15,691 bases of DNA from Sphingomonadaceae bacterium (GTDB lineage: Bacteria; Pseudomonadota; Alphaproteobacteria; Sphingomonadales; Sphingomonadaceae): assembly GCA_023384025.1 (NCBI GenBank), contig JAHDXX010000048.1:1-15691 (forward strand), read 5' to 3'. The position numbers and the translations under genes are program-made. Positions 7,748 through 15,385 of this stretch are shown here, in pieces. Below the pieces are notes generated by a model. That model was not told where the DNA came from. It saw nothing but the letters and a program-made list of their open reading frames with translations, and made no database searches. How positions within the stretch are numbered: position 1 is the first letter of the stretch; each line of letters opens with the position of its first letter.

Positions 7748-8308
7748 ATGCGATCCCTCGCCCGTAACCTGCCCCTGTTGCTGGCAATTCCGCTGCTCGC
7801 CAGCGCATGCGGTGAAAGCACCGAGCGGGACGACACCGGTGGCGAAGAAGTTGCCGCCGCTGAACCTGCCGCGCCTGAACCGGTGCCGGTCGATGCCGGC
7901 CAATGGACCATCGCTACCGATGTGTGGAAGGTCGAGGGCGAAGGGATCGACGCCGCTGCCGCCAAGGCGATGCGCGGGCAGAAGGCGGAAGTCGCCGCCT
8001 GCATCGACCCGGCCGGGGCGCAGCGCAGCTATGTCGCGCTGGTTGAAGCCGCGATGGGCACCGAATGCCAGCAGACCGCTACTGCCGCCGAAGAACCGCA
8101 AACGGGCTCCGACACGCCCCGCCTGCGCGGTAGGCTGTCGTGCAAGGGCGGCGATGGCCAGGAAACCCCGGCCAGCTTCGTGGTCGACACGATCGATGGC
8201 GGGCGGATAACCGGCTCGCTCGAACGCACGGCCACGGCGCCGGATGGCAAGGGCAGCGTGACCATGCATGTCAACGTGACCGCCACCCGAAGCGGCGATT
8301 GCGGGTAA
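7748..8308 (+). CDS. DUF3617-like lipoprotein
   Basis: The 186-residue product starts with a lipoprotein signal (RSLARNLPLLLAIPLLASAC), with Cys21 as the probable lipidation site. The lipobox is imperfect: Ala occupies -3, where Leu is usual, although Leu is at -4. A low-complexity E/A/P linker follows at about 25-47. The rest follows the DUF3617 pattern common in sphingomonads: a GQWTIATDVWKVEG opening, a CIDPAGA segment around the first conserved Cys, CQQT, then RLRGRLSCKG, a long beta stretch ending in a GSVTMHVNVTATRSGDCG block. The conserved cysteines probably form disulfides. The biochemical role of the family is unknown; the location should be the periplasmic face of a membrane. It lies directly upstream of the response regulator gene on the same strand, but the operator-like palindrome at 8315-8331 suggests separate control. 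Confidence 0.83.
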   Translation: MRSLARNLPLLLAIPLLASACGESTERDDTGGEEVAAAEPAAPEPVPVDAGQWTIATDVWKVEGEGIDAAAAKAMRGQKAEVAACIDPAGAQRSYVALVEAAMGTECQQTATAAEEPQTGSDTPRLRGRLSCKGGDGQETPASFVVDTIDGGRITGSLERTATAPDGKGSVTMHVNVTATRSGDCG

Positions 8309-8314
8309 TGTGAT

Positions 8315-8331
8315 CCCCCAAGGATTGGGGG
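8315..8331. promoter_or_regulatory. Palindrome CCCCCAA-GGA-TTGGGGG, candidate operator of the response regulator gene
   Basis: Perfect 7-base inverted repeats (8315-8321 and 8325-8331) flank a 3-base spacer, 56 bases before the response regulator ATG. The core CCCAAGGATTGGGG is matched at 13 of 14 positions by the site at 11810-11823. A NarL/FixJ-type regulator gene lies immediately downstream, and inverted-repeat sites are normal for that family, so autoregulation is plausible. It could instead end transcription of the lipoprotein gene, but no T-run follows. Confidence 0.5.
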
Positions 8332-8387
8332 GGTGATTATGCCGGGCGGTCGTGCCATTCTTTGCCCTGCAAGTGTGGGGGAATGCC

Positions 8388-9032
8388 ATGACCGCCCGGA
8401 TCGTTGTCATCGAGGACGATGCGCGCACGCGCGCCGCCTTCTGTGCGGCGATCGCGCGCGACCCCTCGCTTGAACTGGCCGGGGAAGCTGCCTGCCATGC
8501 CGAGGCCATGCCGCTGGTGGTGGAAGGCAATTACGATGTCCTGCTGGTCGACATCAATCTCGGCCATCGCAAGAGTTTCGACCTGATCGAGCTGTCACGG
8601 GCCAATCATCCGGCAAGGATCATGGTCATTTCCATTCTGGGCGACGAGGACAGCGTGATCAGCGCGATCGAGGCCGGGGCCGATGGTTATATCCTCAAGG
8701 ACGGGGCCTTTGCCGCGCTGGGCGAACCGATTGCGCGGGTGCTGGCGGGCGAAGCGCCGATCAGCCCGGGGGTGGCCCGCCACCTGCTCCGCCGCTTCCG
8801 CCCGCGGATCAGTGCGTGCGGCGAGGGTGACGATGTCTCGCTCTCCCGGCGTGAACAGCAGGTGCTGACCGAATTCGCGCGTGGCGCCAGCTACAAGGAA
8901 GTGGCACGCAAGTTCGACATTTCGCTCCACACCGTGGGGGATTACGTGAAGACGCTTTATCGCAAGCTGCAGGTCAATTCGCGCGGGGCGGCGGTGAGCA
9001 AGGCGCTCAAGACCGGGATGATCGAGCTGTGA
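8388..9032 (+). CDS. NarL/LuxR-type two-component response regulator
   Basis: This 214-residue protein carries a receiver domain at about 3-120. The acidic pocket is Glu9-Asp10-Asp11, the phospho-acceptor is Asp55 in LLVDINLG, the switch position is Ser82 in MVISIL, and the conserved lysine is Lys104 in YILKDG. A LuxR-type helix-turn-helix follows at about 150-210 (LSRREQQVLTEFARGASYKEVARKFDISLHTV, split around the recognition helix near 178-195). All phosphorylation residues are present, so it should be a conventional DNA-binding regulator. The ATG at 8388 is preceded by GGGGGA (8377-8382) and gives the normal family N-terminus; an upstream in-frame start at 8352 would add 12 unlike residues. 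The stop overlaps the kinase gene start (GTGA), so regulator and kinase are translationally coupled partners. Confidence 0.93.
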   Translation: MTARIVVIEDDARTRAAFCAAIARDPSLELAGEAACHAEAMPLVVEGNYDVLLVDINLGHRKSFDLIELSRANHPARIMVISILGDEDSVISAIEAGADGYILKDGAFAALGEPIARVLAGEAPISPGVARHLLRRFRPRISACGEGDDVSLSRREQQVLTEFARGASYKEVARKFDISLHTVGDYVKTLYRKLQVNSRGAAVSKALKTGMIEL

Positions 9033-10942
9033 TCGCGGGCGCGCTGGAGCGGTTTCGCGGCGATAGCGAGCTGCGACGGGGGCTGGCGCGGCTCCTGCTG
9101 GCGATCATTGCGGTGCAGGCAGTATACTGGCTGGCGGTGCGGCCGCTGCTCGATGCACCTGACCTGCCTGAGTCCCTGCTCGCAGTGACTTCGGTCGAAG
9201 CTGCGAAAATCGACACGCCCGACCGCGCCGGGATCGATGCGGCACAGTTCGAGCCGATCGAATTGATGTTCACCGGATGCTGCGAGCCAGCCTATCATGC
9301 CGTGCGGATCGGCTTTGCCGTCGATCGTCCGGCTCCCGAAGGGCTTGGCATCACGCCAAGCGTGCTGGCTGACAACGCCCGGGTCTATGTCAACGGCCAG
9401 CTGCTGGTGAACGATGGCCGGATGACCCTGCCGAAGCCAACCGTAGAGCGGCTGCGCAGCCTGTGGTTTGTCCCGCCCGAACTGGTGCGGCCGGGCGAAA
9501 ACACACTCGAGATCGTCACCGTCCGCGCGACCATGCCCTATACCGACGTCAACGAACCGCGCATCGGCGAGTGGCCCGAAATGAAGCGGACCTTCGCCTG
9601 GCGTGAATTCCAGTTCGAGCAATACGGCTGGATGAGCATCGCCCTGTGCGTGCTGGTCGCCCTGGCATCGCTGGTGATTTTCCTGCGCGGCAGTCGCGAC
9701 CCGGCGTGGTTCTGGCTGGCTGTCCTGACTGCGGCCTGGGCCTTTCGCATCTTCCTGTTCTTTTGGGCTGACATTCCTTTCGCGGGGAACGGGCGCACGC
9801 TGGTCTGGGGTCTTGCAACCACTTCGGTCGGACTGGCGTGGGCGGCCTTTGCCAACGAGTGGGGTGGGCGGCCCATACGGTGGTTGCGCTGGATGCTGCC
9901 ACTGGCGGCAGTGGCCAAGCTGGCTGCCAATATCGCCTTGCTTGAACTGCAACCGGTTCCTGACGGTTACGACAATTCCAGCCTCGTCGATCTCTGGGGC
10001 GGTGTAGCCTTCTCGGCAATTGCGGTACTCCTGCTGCTGCGCAATGCCGTGCTGTTCGGACGGCGCCATGCGCTGGAAACGGGGCTGTTCCTGCTGCTTG
10101 CCATGATGATCGGGCAGGAGGCTCTTTCAGCCCTGCAGGTAAACACCTACGCCGATGGGCTGGCCTTTACCGCGCCGCTGATCTTCGTCGCGCTCGCCGC
10201 ATCGTTCCTGTCGCGCAATATCCGCCTGTTCCGGTCGATGGAGGAATACAACGAGCGGCTCGCGACCGAACTGGCTGCGCGCGAGAAGGAAATCGCCGAC
10301 GCCTACGAGGAACGGCAGGAAGTCGCGCGCCAGCAGGCGCTGCTGGTCGAGCGCCAGCGGATCATGCGCGACATGCACGACGGCATGGGCGGGCGGCTGA
10401 TGAGCATTGCCGCCCAGCTCAAGGCGCAGGGGCACGAGGCCGAACCCGAGCAGTTGGCGGAAGAGCTGATGGAAGCGCTCGACGAACTGCGCCTGATCGT
10501 CGACTCGCTTGATACCGCGGGCGATGACCTCGGCATGGCGCTGGGCGCGTTCCGGGCCCGCATGGAGGGCAAGCTCGCCGCCGCCGGGATCGAGAGCGAA
10601 TGGACCATTGACGAGGACGCCGCCGGGGCGACTCTGTCCGCCACCGCCATCCTCGATATCTACCGCATCATGCAGGAAGCCTGCGCCAACATGCTGCGCT
10701 ATTCCGGGGCTGACCATTTCGAGGTCGCCTTGCGCGCGCGGGACGATGGTGCAGTTGTTCTGGAGATGGCCGACAACGGCAAGGGGCTGGAAGGCGAAGC
10801 GGCGGGCGGCAAGGGCCTTGCCAACATGCGCAGCCGCGCCGCACGGATCGGGGGCCAGATCGGCTTCGCGCTCAATGCGCCCGGGTTGAAAATCAGCCTT
10901 CTGCTTCCGCCTGCCGCAAGCGCCACCACCCGCGCAGGATAA
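9029..10942 (+). CDS. Polytopic 7TMR-DISM-like sensor histidine kinase (HisKA_3)
   Basis: The 637-residue product begins with a first membrane span at about 19-40. A periplasmic beta-rich domain follows at about 42-195, containing a vicinal Cys84-Cys85 pair; its layout resembles 7TMR-DISM extracellular domains. About seven further spans lie between 200 and 400. A coiled coil at about 405-445 (MEEYNERLATELAAREKEIA) leads into a HisKA_3 dimerisation helix with the phospho-acceptor His450 in MRDMHDGMGG. The HATPase domain has Asn554 in QEACANMLRYS, Asp582 in ADNGKGL and a GGKGLANM glycine motif. This is the NarX/DesK-type kinase arrangement expected to partner a NarL-type regulator. The GTG start overlaps the regulator stop by 4 bases. 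The last 50 bases overlap the convergent gene at 10893. The ligand is unknown. Confidence 0.92.
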   Translation: MIAGALERFRGDSELRRGLARLLLAIIAVQAVYWLAVRPLLDAPDLPESLLAVTSVEAAKIDTPDRAGIDAAQFEPIELMFTGCCEPAYHAVRIGFAVDRPAPEGLGITPSVLADNARVYVNGQLLVNDGRMTLPKPTVERLRSLWFVPPELVRPGENTLEIVTVRATMPYTDVNEPRIGEWPEMKRTFAWREFQFEQYGWMSIALCVLVALASLVIFLRGSRDPAWFWLAVLTAAWAFRIFLFFWADIPFAGNGRTLVWGLATTSVGLAWAAFANEWGGRPIRWLRWMLPLAAVAKLAANIALLELQPVPDGYDNSSLVDLWGGVAFSAIAVLLLLRNAVLFGRRHALETGLFLLLAMMIGQEALSALQVNTYADGLAFTAPLIFVALAASFLSRNIRLFRSMEEYNERLATELAAREKEIADAYEERQEVARQQALLVERQRIMRDMHDGMGGRLMSIAAQLKAQGHEAEPEQLAEELMEALDELRLIVDSLDTAGDDLGMALGAFRARMEGKLAAAGIESEWTIDEDAAGATLSATAILDIYRIMQEACANMLRYSGADHFEVALRARDDGAVVLEMADNGKGLEGEAAGGKGLANMRSRAARIGGQIGFALNAPGLKISLLLPPAASATTRAG

Positions 10943-11771
10943 GCAGCACGAGCATCGCGTCGATAGCGGCGTAGATCCACATCAGCCGCCCGGCCCGGTC
11001 ATTGCCCGCGACCATGCTCGTCTCGGGCACCACCGGATCGTAGAGCACGTCGATGCCAGCGCCAGGTGGCTCGGTGCGCCGGAAGGTCTGCCAGTCGACG
11101 CTGTCTTCATCGGTCAGCTCGCGCCCACCCGCCTGATAGCGGTAGGTCAGCAGGTATTCGTCAGCGAACTTCCCGTCGGTGCGGTGCCGCTCGACCACTG
11201 TAGCGTGTGCCAGATTGCCGGTGCGTTCAAGCCCGGCTTGCTCGTGCCAGACCTGCCACAGCGGGATGTGCGCCGCAGCCCATCCGGCCAGCAGCACGGC
11301 GACGGCCAGCAATCCCGCCCACCCTTTCGGTTGCGGTCTGCCGGGGTCCGGTTCCGGCGCTGCCACCCGGTCGACATAGGGATGGCGGGCGAGCCATTGT
11401 GCCAGCTCCTCTGCCAGACGAATCCGCCATGCCGGCGAGACCCGTCCGACGAGATCCAGCCGCCGGGCAAAATCGGCGCGGCGCGGGTCGCGACCATCGG
11501 GCGGCAACTGGGCCTGCCACCGCGCCCCTTCCGCAGCGGCAACATCGCAGGCCAGCCGGTAGAGCAGGGCATCGCTGTCGGCAAAGCGTGCTTCACCGGT
11601 CACCCGGCCCCGCTCGCTCACCTGACGCAGCCATCCACCCTCAGGCAGCGGCGCGAGATGGGCGGAGCCATCATCCGAGCGGCTGAAATGGAGCGGATGG
11701 CGCGCTGGTTCGACGCCCATCTGCGCAAGCATGGCGTGATACCGGTCAGCGAGGGCACGTTCCGCAGTCAT
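10893..11771 (-). CDS. Membrane protein with Imm63-like N-terminal and DUF3592-like C-terminal domains
   Basis: From the ATG at 11771 the product is 292 residues. A GTG at 11804 would add 11 residues but lacks the good AGGA site (11780-11783) found 8 bases before 11771. Residues about 35-125 carry a pattern I recognise from immunity protein 63: GGWLRQVSERGRVTGEARF, D-x-DALLYRLACDV, then RRADFARRLDLVGRVSPAWRIRL. Spans lie at about 151-171 and 262-281. Between them, about 183-256 matches DUF3592 (GNLAHATVVERHR...YLLTYRY..GG...IDVLYDPVVPETS). Imm63 proteins are predicted immunity factors in polymorphic toxin systems; DUF3592 has no assigned function. The gene is divergent from the autotransporter operon and shares its palindrome-bearing intergenic region. 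Its 3' end overlaps the kinase gene by 50 bases. Confidence 0.8.
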   Translation of the reverse strand: MTAERALADRYHAMLAQMGVEPARHPLHFSRSDDGSAHLAPLPEGGWLRQVSERGRVTGEARFADSDALLYRLACDVAAAEGARWQAQLPPDGRDPRRADFARRLDLVGRVSPAWRIRLAEELAQWLARHPYVDRVAAPEPDPGRPQPKGWAGLLAVAVLLAGWAAAHIPLWQVWHEQAGLERTGNLAHATVVERHRTDGKFADEYLLTYRYQAGGRELTDEDSVDWQTFRRTEPPGAGIDVLYDPVVPETSMVAGNDRAGRLMWIYAAIDAMLVLLILRGWWRLRQAEAEG

Positions 11772-11806
11772 CGCGCCATTCCTAACTCCCCGGGGCAACG
11801 CCACTT

Positions 11807-11826
11807 ATTCCCAAGCATTGGGGAAT
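11807..11826. promoter_or_regulatory. Palindrome ATTCCCAAGCATTGGGGAAT, candidate operator shared by divergent genes
   Basis: The inverted arms ATTCCCAA and TTGGGGAAT differ by one extra G and flank the spacer GCA. The core CCCAAGCATTGGGG (11810-11823) differs at one position from the site upstream of the response regulator gene (8317-8330), and even the spacer has the same form (GSA). It is 35 bases from the start of the minus-strand gene and 63 from the autotransporter start, so it could control both. Binding by the nearby NarL-type regulator is inferred. Confidence 0.5.
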
Positions 11827-11852
11827 TTCCGGCGGGCCCGGACAAGGTGACA

Positions 11853-11867
11853 ATGCGTGCATCCTGA
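11853..11867 (+). other. Four-codon mini-ORF (MRAS) in the autotransporter leader
   Basis: ATG-CGT-GCA-TCC-TGA is preceded by AAGG (11844-11847) with a 5-base gap and ends 22 bases before the autotransporter GTG start. It could be translated as a leader peptide or be chance; nothing else supports a function. Confidence 0.2.
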
Positions 11868-11889
11868 CCATACCAAGGGGATCGCACCA

Positions 11890-14625
11890 GTGCATTGCCG
11901 GTTTCAAGTTCGTACAAGTCTGCTCCTGACCAGCGCCGTGGCGGCATTTGTGGCCGTGGCCCCGGCACCGGCCATGGCGGCCTGCGTCAACACCACCGCG
12001 AACGATATCGAATGCACCGGCGCGAATCCGAACACGCCGATCAACAACAGCGGTCAGGGCACCCGCACCGTCACCGTGGCGCAGGGGGCCAGCGTCCTGT
12101 CCGGCCAGACCACGATCATTGCGCAAGGGACAACGGGCCAGATCACCAATGACGGGGTGATCGAAACCGACAGCAGCGCCGGTTCGACGTTCTATTCTGC
12201 TGTCTTGGCGATCGGCAACACTGGCGAGGCGCGCATTACCAACAATGCCAGCGGATCGATTCTGGCTGACGGGGTCAATGTGATCGCTGCGCGTTTTACC
12301 GCGACCAACAGCGCCGCTGTGCTGGTGAATTCCGGTATCATCGGGGCAACGGGAACAGCTTCCGGCAACGCCTTCGGCCCGACCGGGGCTTCGCTTTCCG
12401 CTTTCAGTTCCGATGCCCGGGTCATCAATGCCGGTTCCATCATGGGCAGTGCAGTGGGGATCGGGATCGATCACAGTGGCACCGGAGAAACCTTCGTCTC
12501 AAACACCTCGACCGGCACGATTACCGGCGGGCAGACCGGCCTCTTTGTCCGCAATGCGCGCGGGCCGGTGCAGATCGACAATGCGGGGACGATAAACCGT
12601 ACCGACACCGGCACGGGCGGCTTCTTCAATGCTGGCATATATATCATCGACCAGAGCCCGCAGGCCACCGGGACGCAAGTGATCATCAACAACAGCGGCA
12701 CGATCAGCGGGGGCGGATCGAACGCAATCACTGCGATCCAGAACGCGAATGGCACGCTGGAAATCAACAATTCCGGCACGATCAACGGCAATATCCTGCG
12801 CTCCAACGCAGGCCTTGGCGCCCTGATCGACAACAGCGGCACGATCAACGGCGATGTCGTCCTCAGTTTCGGCGAGGATACCATAATCATGCGCGGGGCC
12901 GATGCCGCGATCAATGGCGGCCTCGACGGCGGGTTCGATAACGACACCCTGCGCTTTGTCGATGTCGACGACCTGCTGTTCACCGCGAACCAGCAGACTT
13001 TCCGGTTCGAGAACATTTTCCTCGACTCGGGCAGCCTGCGGCTGAATTCGGCGATGTTCGAAACCTTCGGCACCGAAGGTGCGGGCGTGTTCACCACCCA
13101 GGCCGGGTCCACGCTGACGCTGACCGGCGGACAAAGCTCGATCCTGTTCGCCGATGGCGGGGTCACGACGATCAACGGCCTGCTGGTGGTCGACCGCCTG
13201 GCCCGCCTTTCGCTCACGGCAGGTGCCGGGCTCAGCCATGATTTCGTGGCGGCGAGCGGTTCCACCACCCGCTTCATCCTCGACTCGGTCAGCGGCTCGA
13301 CCAGCTTCAACGGGCAGATCCGCGCAACCAACATAACCTTCGCCAGCGGCAGCCAGATCGACCTCGACGTGCGCGATCTCAACCTGCTGGTGAACGGTCG
13401 CACGTTCGACATCGCGGTGGCGACAAACAGCCTGACCGATGCTTCGGGTGCGATCACCGACAACAGCGTGCTGTTCGATTTCACCAAGGCGGTCGTGGGC
13501 GGCAACACCTTGCGGGTGACAATGCAGCAGCTGCTTTCGATTGCCGACACGATCAATCCGGCAGACCCCAACTCCGCCGCACTGGCGGGTGGGCTGCAAG
13601 GCCTGATCGACAGCGGATCGCCCAGCGGCAATGCGGTCTCGACCCTGCTCGGCGGGTTCAGCACAGTCGATGACCTGAGCGCGGCAGTGGCGGACTTTGC
13701 GCCCGATGGCAGCAACATGGTGGCGTTCGCGGCGGTCGACATGGTCGAGCCGGTGTTCGCCAGCGTCCGCGAGCGCGCGGCGTCGCATGCCGTCACCAAC
13801 GGCGATGTGCAGTTCTGGCTCGCCGGTGGCCTGTTCGGCAGCGAGCGCAATCCGCGTGGCGGGCAGACCGGCTTCGAAGCGGACGGCAGCCACTATGCCG
13901 CCGGCGCGGAAGCACGGCTGGGCGGAGCTGGCGCGCTGGTGCTGGGGCTGGCCTATGACCACGCATCCGGCGATGGTCACGCCGGGGCCAGCCGCGCCGA
14001 CCTCAAGGCGGACCGGCTCTATGCCTACGCCTTCCTTCCTGCCGGGCCACTGCACGTCAATGCTGCGTTCGGCCTTGGCTGGGGCAAGGCACGCAGCGAG
14101 CGGAACATCCCGGTGCTGGGCGAGACAGCCACGGGCCGTGCCGATCTCGACACCACCTTTGGCCGGGTCGAACTGGGCTATGACCTCGGCAAAGGGGCGT
14201 TCCGGATCACGCCGCTGGCCGGGCTGCAATTCGCCGACGTGACTGTGGGAGCATTTGACGAGACTGGCTCGGACGGTGCGCTGCGCTACGGCGAGCGCAA
14301 GGTGAAATCCGCCCGGGCCGACCTGGGCCTGGGCCTGGGCTGGAGTGGCGGGAAAGACGGCCAGCCCGCCTGGTCGCTCACCGGGGCGCTGCGTTATGCC
14401 AGCCAGCTGCGGGATCTCGACACGCCGCTGAGGGCGCAGTTCACCGGCGGCGGCAATGCGTTCGACTGGTCGGTGGCGGACATCCCCGAAAGCAGCTGGG
14501 AAGCCGAAGCCGGTGCGCGCGCGCATATCGGTCGCTTCGGGACAGTGTCTGCGACCTATCGCGGCAGCTTTGCCAGCGGCGCGGAAAGCCATGCCGGCCT
14601 GTTCACCCTTTCGATGGGCTTCTGA
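11890..14625 (+). CDS. Type V autotransporter, beta-helix passenger and C-terminal beta-barrel
   Basis: From GTG 11890 the product is 911 residues. AAGGGG (11875-11880) lies 9 bases upstream, and this start gives a compact signal peptide ending AMA|A near residue 30; GTG 11857 is the alternative and would add 11 residues. The mature N-terminus has Cys32 and Cys42, a possible small disulfide loop. The passenger (about 45-600) is rich in short N-x-GTI strands (for example NNSGTISGG, NNSGTINGN, DNSGTINGD near 266-325), the hallmark of a beta-helix. A GEDTIIMRG/GGFDNDTLRF segment follows. The autotransporter barrel is about 640-911, starting VQFWLAGG and ending in alternating strands with a terminal Phe (SMGF), the BAM recognition signal. 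No protease, lipase or adhesin motif was recognised in the passenger. The protein should be anchored in, or released from, the outer membrane. Two small genes follow closely. Confidence 0.92.
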   Translation: MHCRFQVRTSLLLTSAVAAFVAVAPAPAMAACVNTTANDIECTGANPNTPINNSGQGTRTVTVAQGASVLSGQTTIIAQGTTGQITNDGVIETDSSAGSTFYSAVLAIGNTGEARITNNASGSILADGVNVIAARFTATNSAAVLVNSGIIGATGTASGNAFGPTGASLSAFSSDARVINAGSIMGSAVGIGIDHSGTGETFVSNTSTGTITGGQTGLFVRNARGPVQIDNAGTINRTDTGTGGFFNAGIYIIDQSPQATGTQVIINNSGTISGGGSNAITAIQNANGTLEINNSGTINGNILRSNAGLGALIDNSGTINGDVVLSFGEDTIIMRGADAAINGGLDGGFDNDTLRFVDVDDLLFTANQQTFRFENIFLDSGSLRLNSAMFETFGTEGAGVFTTQAGSTLTLTGGQSSILFADGGVTTINGLLVVDRLARLSLTAGAGLSHDFVAASGSTTRFILDSVSGSTSFNGQIRATNITFASGSQIDLDVRDLNLLVNGRTFDIAVATNSLTDASGAITDNSVLFDFTKAVVGGNTLRVTMQQLLSIADTINPADPNSAALAGGLQGLIDSGSPSGNAVSTLLGGFSTVDDLSAAVADFAPDGSNMVAFAAVDMVEPVFASVRERAASHAVTNGDVQFWLAGGLFGSERNPRGGQTGFEADGSHYAAGAEARLGGAGALVLGLAYDHASGDGHAGASRADLKADRLYAYAFLPAGPLHVNAAFGLGWGKARSERNIPVLGETATGRADLDTTFGRVELGYDLGKGAFRITPLAGLQFADVTVGAFDETGSDGALRYGERKVKSARADLGLGLGWSGGKDGQPAWSLTGALRYASQLRDLDTPLRAQFTGGGNAFDWSVADIPESSWEAEAGARAHIGRFGTVSATYRGSFASGAESHAGLFTLSMGF
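12688..12852 (+). repeat. Degenerate NNSGTI-coding repeats in the autotransporter passenger
   Basis: Three related units encode N/D-N-S-GTI-N/S-G: 12688-12710, 12766-12789 and 12829-12852. They are spaced 78 and 63 bases apart, so each step adds a whole number of codons. More diverged copies lie upstream (DNAGTINR, NAGSIMGS). They are successive rungs of the beta-helix and not a mobile repeat. Confidence 0.7.
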
Positions 14626-14627
14626 TG

Positions 14628-14635
14628 AGGAAGGA
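14628..14635 (+). promoter_or_regulatory. Ribosome binding site fixing the start of the six-cysteine protein
   Basis: AGGAAGGA lies 7 bases before ATG 14643. The alternative ATG 14625, which overlaps the autotransporter stop, would lie upstream of this site and places charged residues ahead of the signal peptide. Confidence 0.8.
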
Positions 14636-14642
14636 TACCGAG

Positions 14643-15371
14643 ATGAAGCAAATTGCCTTTTCGCTGCTGCTGGCCGCGACGCTGGGAGTGGCCGCCGCCA
14701 CTCCGGCTGCGGCTCAGTCGAGCCCGTTGCGCAAGGTCGATGCCCAGGGGATCGGCAACTGCGTGTTCTCGCCGCAGGAGCTGCCCAAGGGCGGCGAGGG
14801 GACTGCCCCCTACAAGGCGATCAAGACCGACTTTACCGAAGGCGAGAGCGTACACGTGCGCTGCTACTGGCCGAAACCGCTCTCTGCCTATCGCAGCGCG
14901 GGCAAGATCGCCAACGAGATCAGGGACAAGAACCAGTACTCGTTCGGCCTGTTCTGGATGGTCCCGTTCACCGACAAGCCGGGCTATGACGAGCGGTTCC
15001 TGCAGGACATGGCGAGCGAGGATGCCTCTGCTGCCATGAACTGGGACCAGCAGCGCTTTGACCTCGACGACGACCACCCCGATTGCGACGTGCGGGTGCA
15101 GGACGAGCGGCTGAAGGACCAGTATGGTGTCACCAGCCCGCACCGGTGCCTCAGCCTCGCCAGCTTCGCGCGGACATTCCAGTCTGCCAAGGGGATGAAG
15201 TCGCTCAGGTTCTGCTTCAAGCAGTATGTCGACGTGGCTGACCAGACCGCGACCTATACCGGACGCGATTCCAGCGATCCGCTGCGCCTGCGCCGCAGTT
15301 CGCGCACGATGAACGACACCTATCCGGTGGTCATTGCGCAGGGCTGCTTCAACTATCACCTCAAGAGCTGA
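14643..15371 (+). CDS. Secreted six-cysteine protein of unknown family
   Basis: The product is 242 residues with a clear signal peptide (MKQIAFSLLLAATLGVAAA, cleavage probably near AAA-Q25). The mature part has exactly six cysteines (40, 74, 148, 169, 191, 235), an even number consistent with three periplasmic disulfides. It also has an acidic stretch (FDLDDDHPD, about 139-147) that might bind a cation. There are no membrane spans, repeats or catalytic motifs I recognise. The gene starts 17 bases after the autotransporter stop and ends 14 bases before the next gene, each with its own strong ribosome site, so the three are most likely one operon. A role with the autotransporter (folding, surface partner or cargo) is inferred only from position. 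Confidence 0.8.
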   Translation: MKQIAFSLLLAATLGVAAATPAAAQSSPLRKVDAQGIGNCVFSPQELPKGGEGTAPYKAIKTDFTEGESVHVRCYWPKPLSAYRSAGKIANEIRDKNQYSFGLFWMVPFTDKPGYDERFLQDMASEDASAAMNWDQQRFDLDDDHPDCDVRVQDERLKDQYGVTSPHRCLSLASFARTFQSAKGMKSLRFCFKQYVDVADQTATYTGRDSSDPLRLRRSSRTMNDTYPVVIAQGCFNYHLKS

Positions 15372-15385
15372 AAGGAACCGGATCG

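Larger units (their letters stand above)
11772..11889. promoter_or_regulatory. Divergent promoter region between Imm63/DUF3592 gene and autotransporter operon
   Basis: These 118 bases must hold promoters in both directions. The bulged palindrome at 11807-11826 sits near the middle. On the plus strand, TTGGGG inside it (11818-11823) lies 17 bases before GACAAG (11841-11846), a weak -35/-10 candidate that would put the palindrome over the -35 box. AAGGGG (11875-11880) serves the autotransporter. No convincing minus-strand promoter was seen. Confidence 0.45.

Noticed and set aside
8315..8331. Reading the palindrome as an intrinsic terminator of the lipoprotein gene
   Set aside because: The stem is only 7 bases with a 3-base loop and is followed by GGTGATTAT, not a T-run. 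The conserved second copy in a promoter region fits an operator better, though a dual role is not excluded.
12895..12965. RTX calcium-binding repeat in the autotransporter (GEDTIIMRG ... GGFDNDTLRF)
   Set aside because: Only loose nonapeptide-like matches are present and no tandem GGxGxDxUx array exists. It is more likely part of the beta-helix.
12499..14592. Very long minus-strand open frame (697 codons) opposite the autotransporter, with a second of 459 codons in another frame
   Set aside because: The autotransporter has a signal peptide, beta-helix repeats and a barrel with terminal Phe. The antisense products have no recognisable domain and skewed composition, and reflect codon bias.
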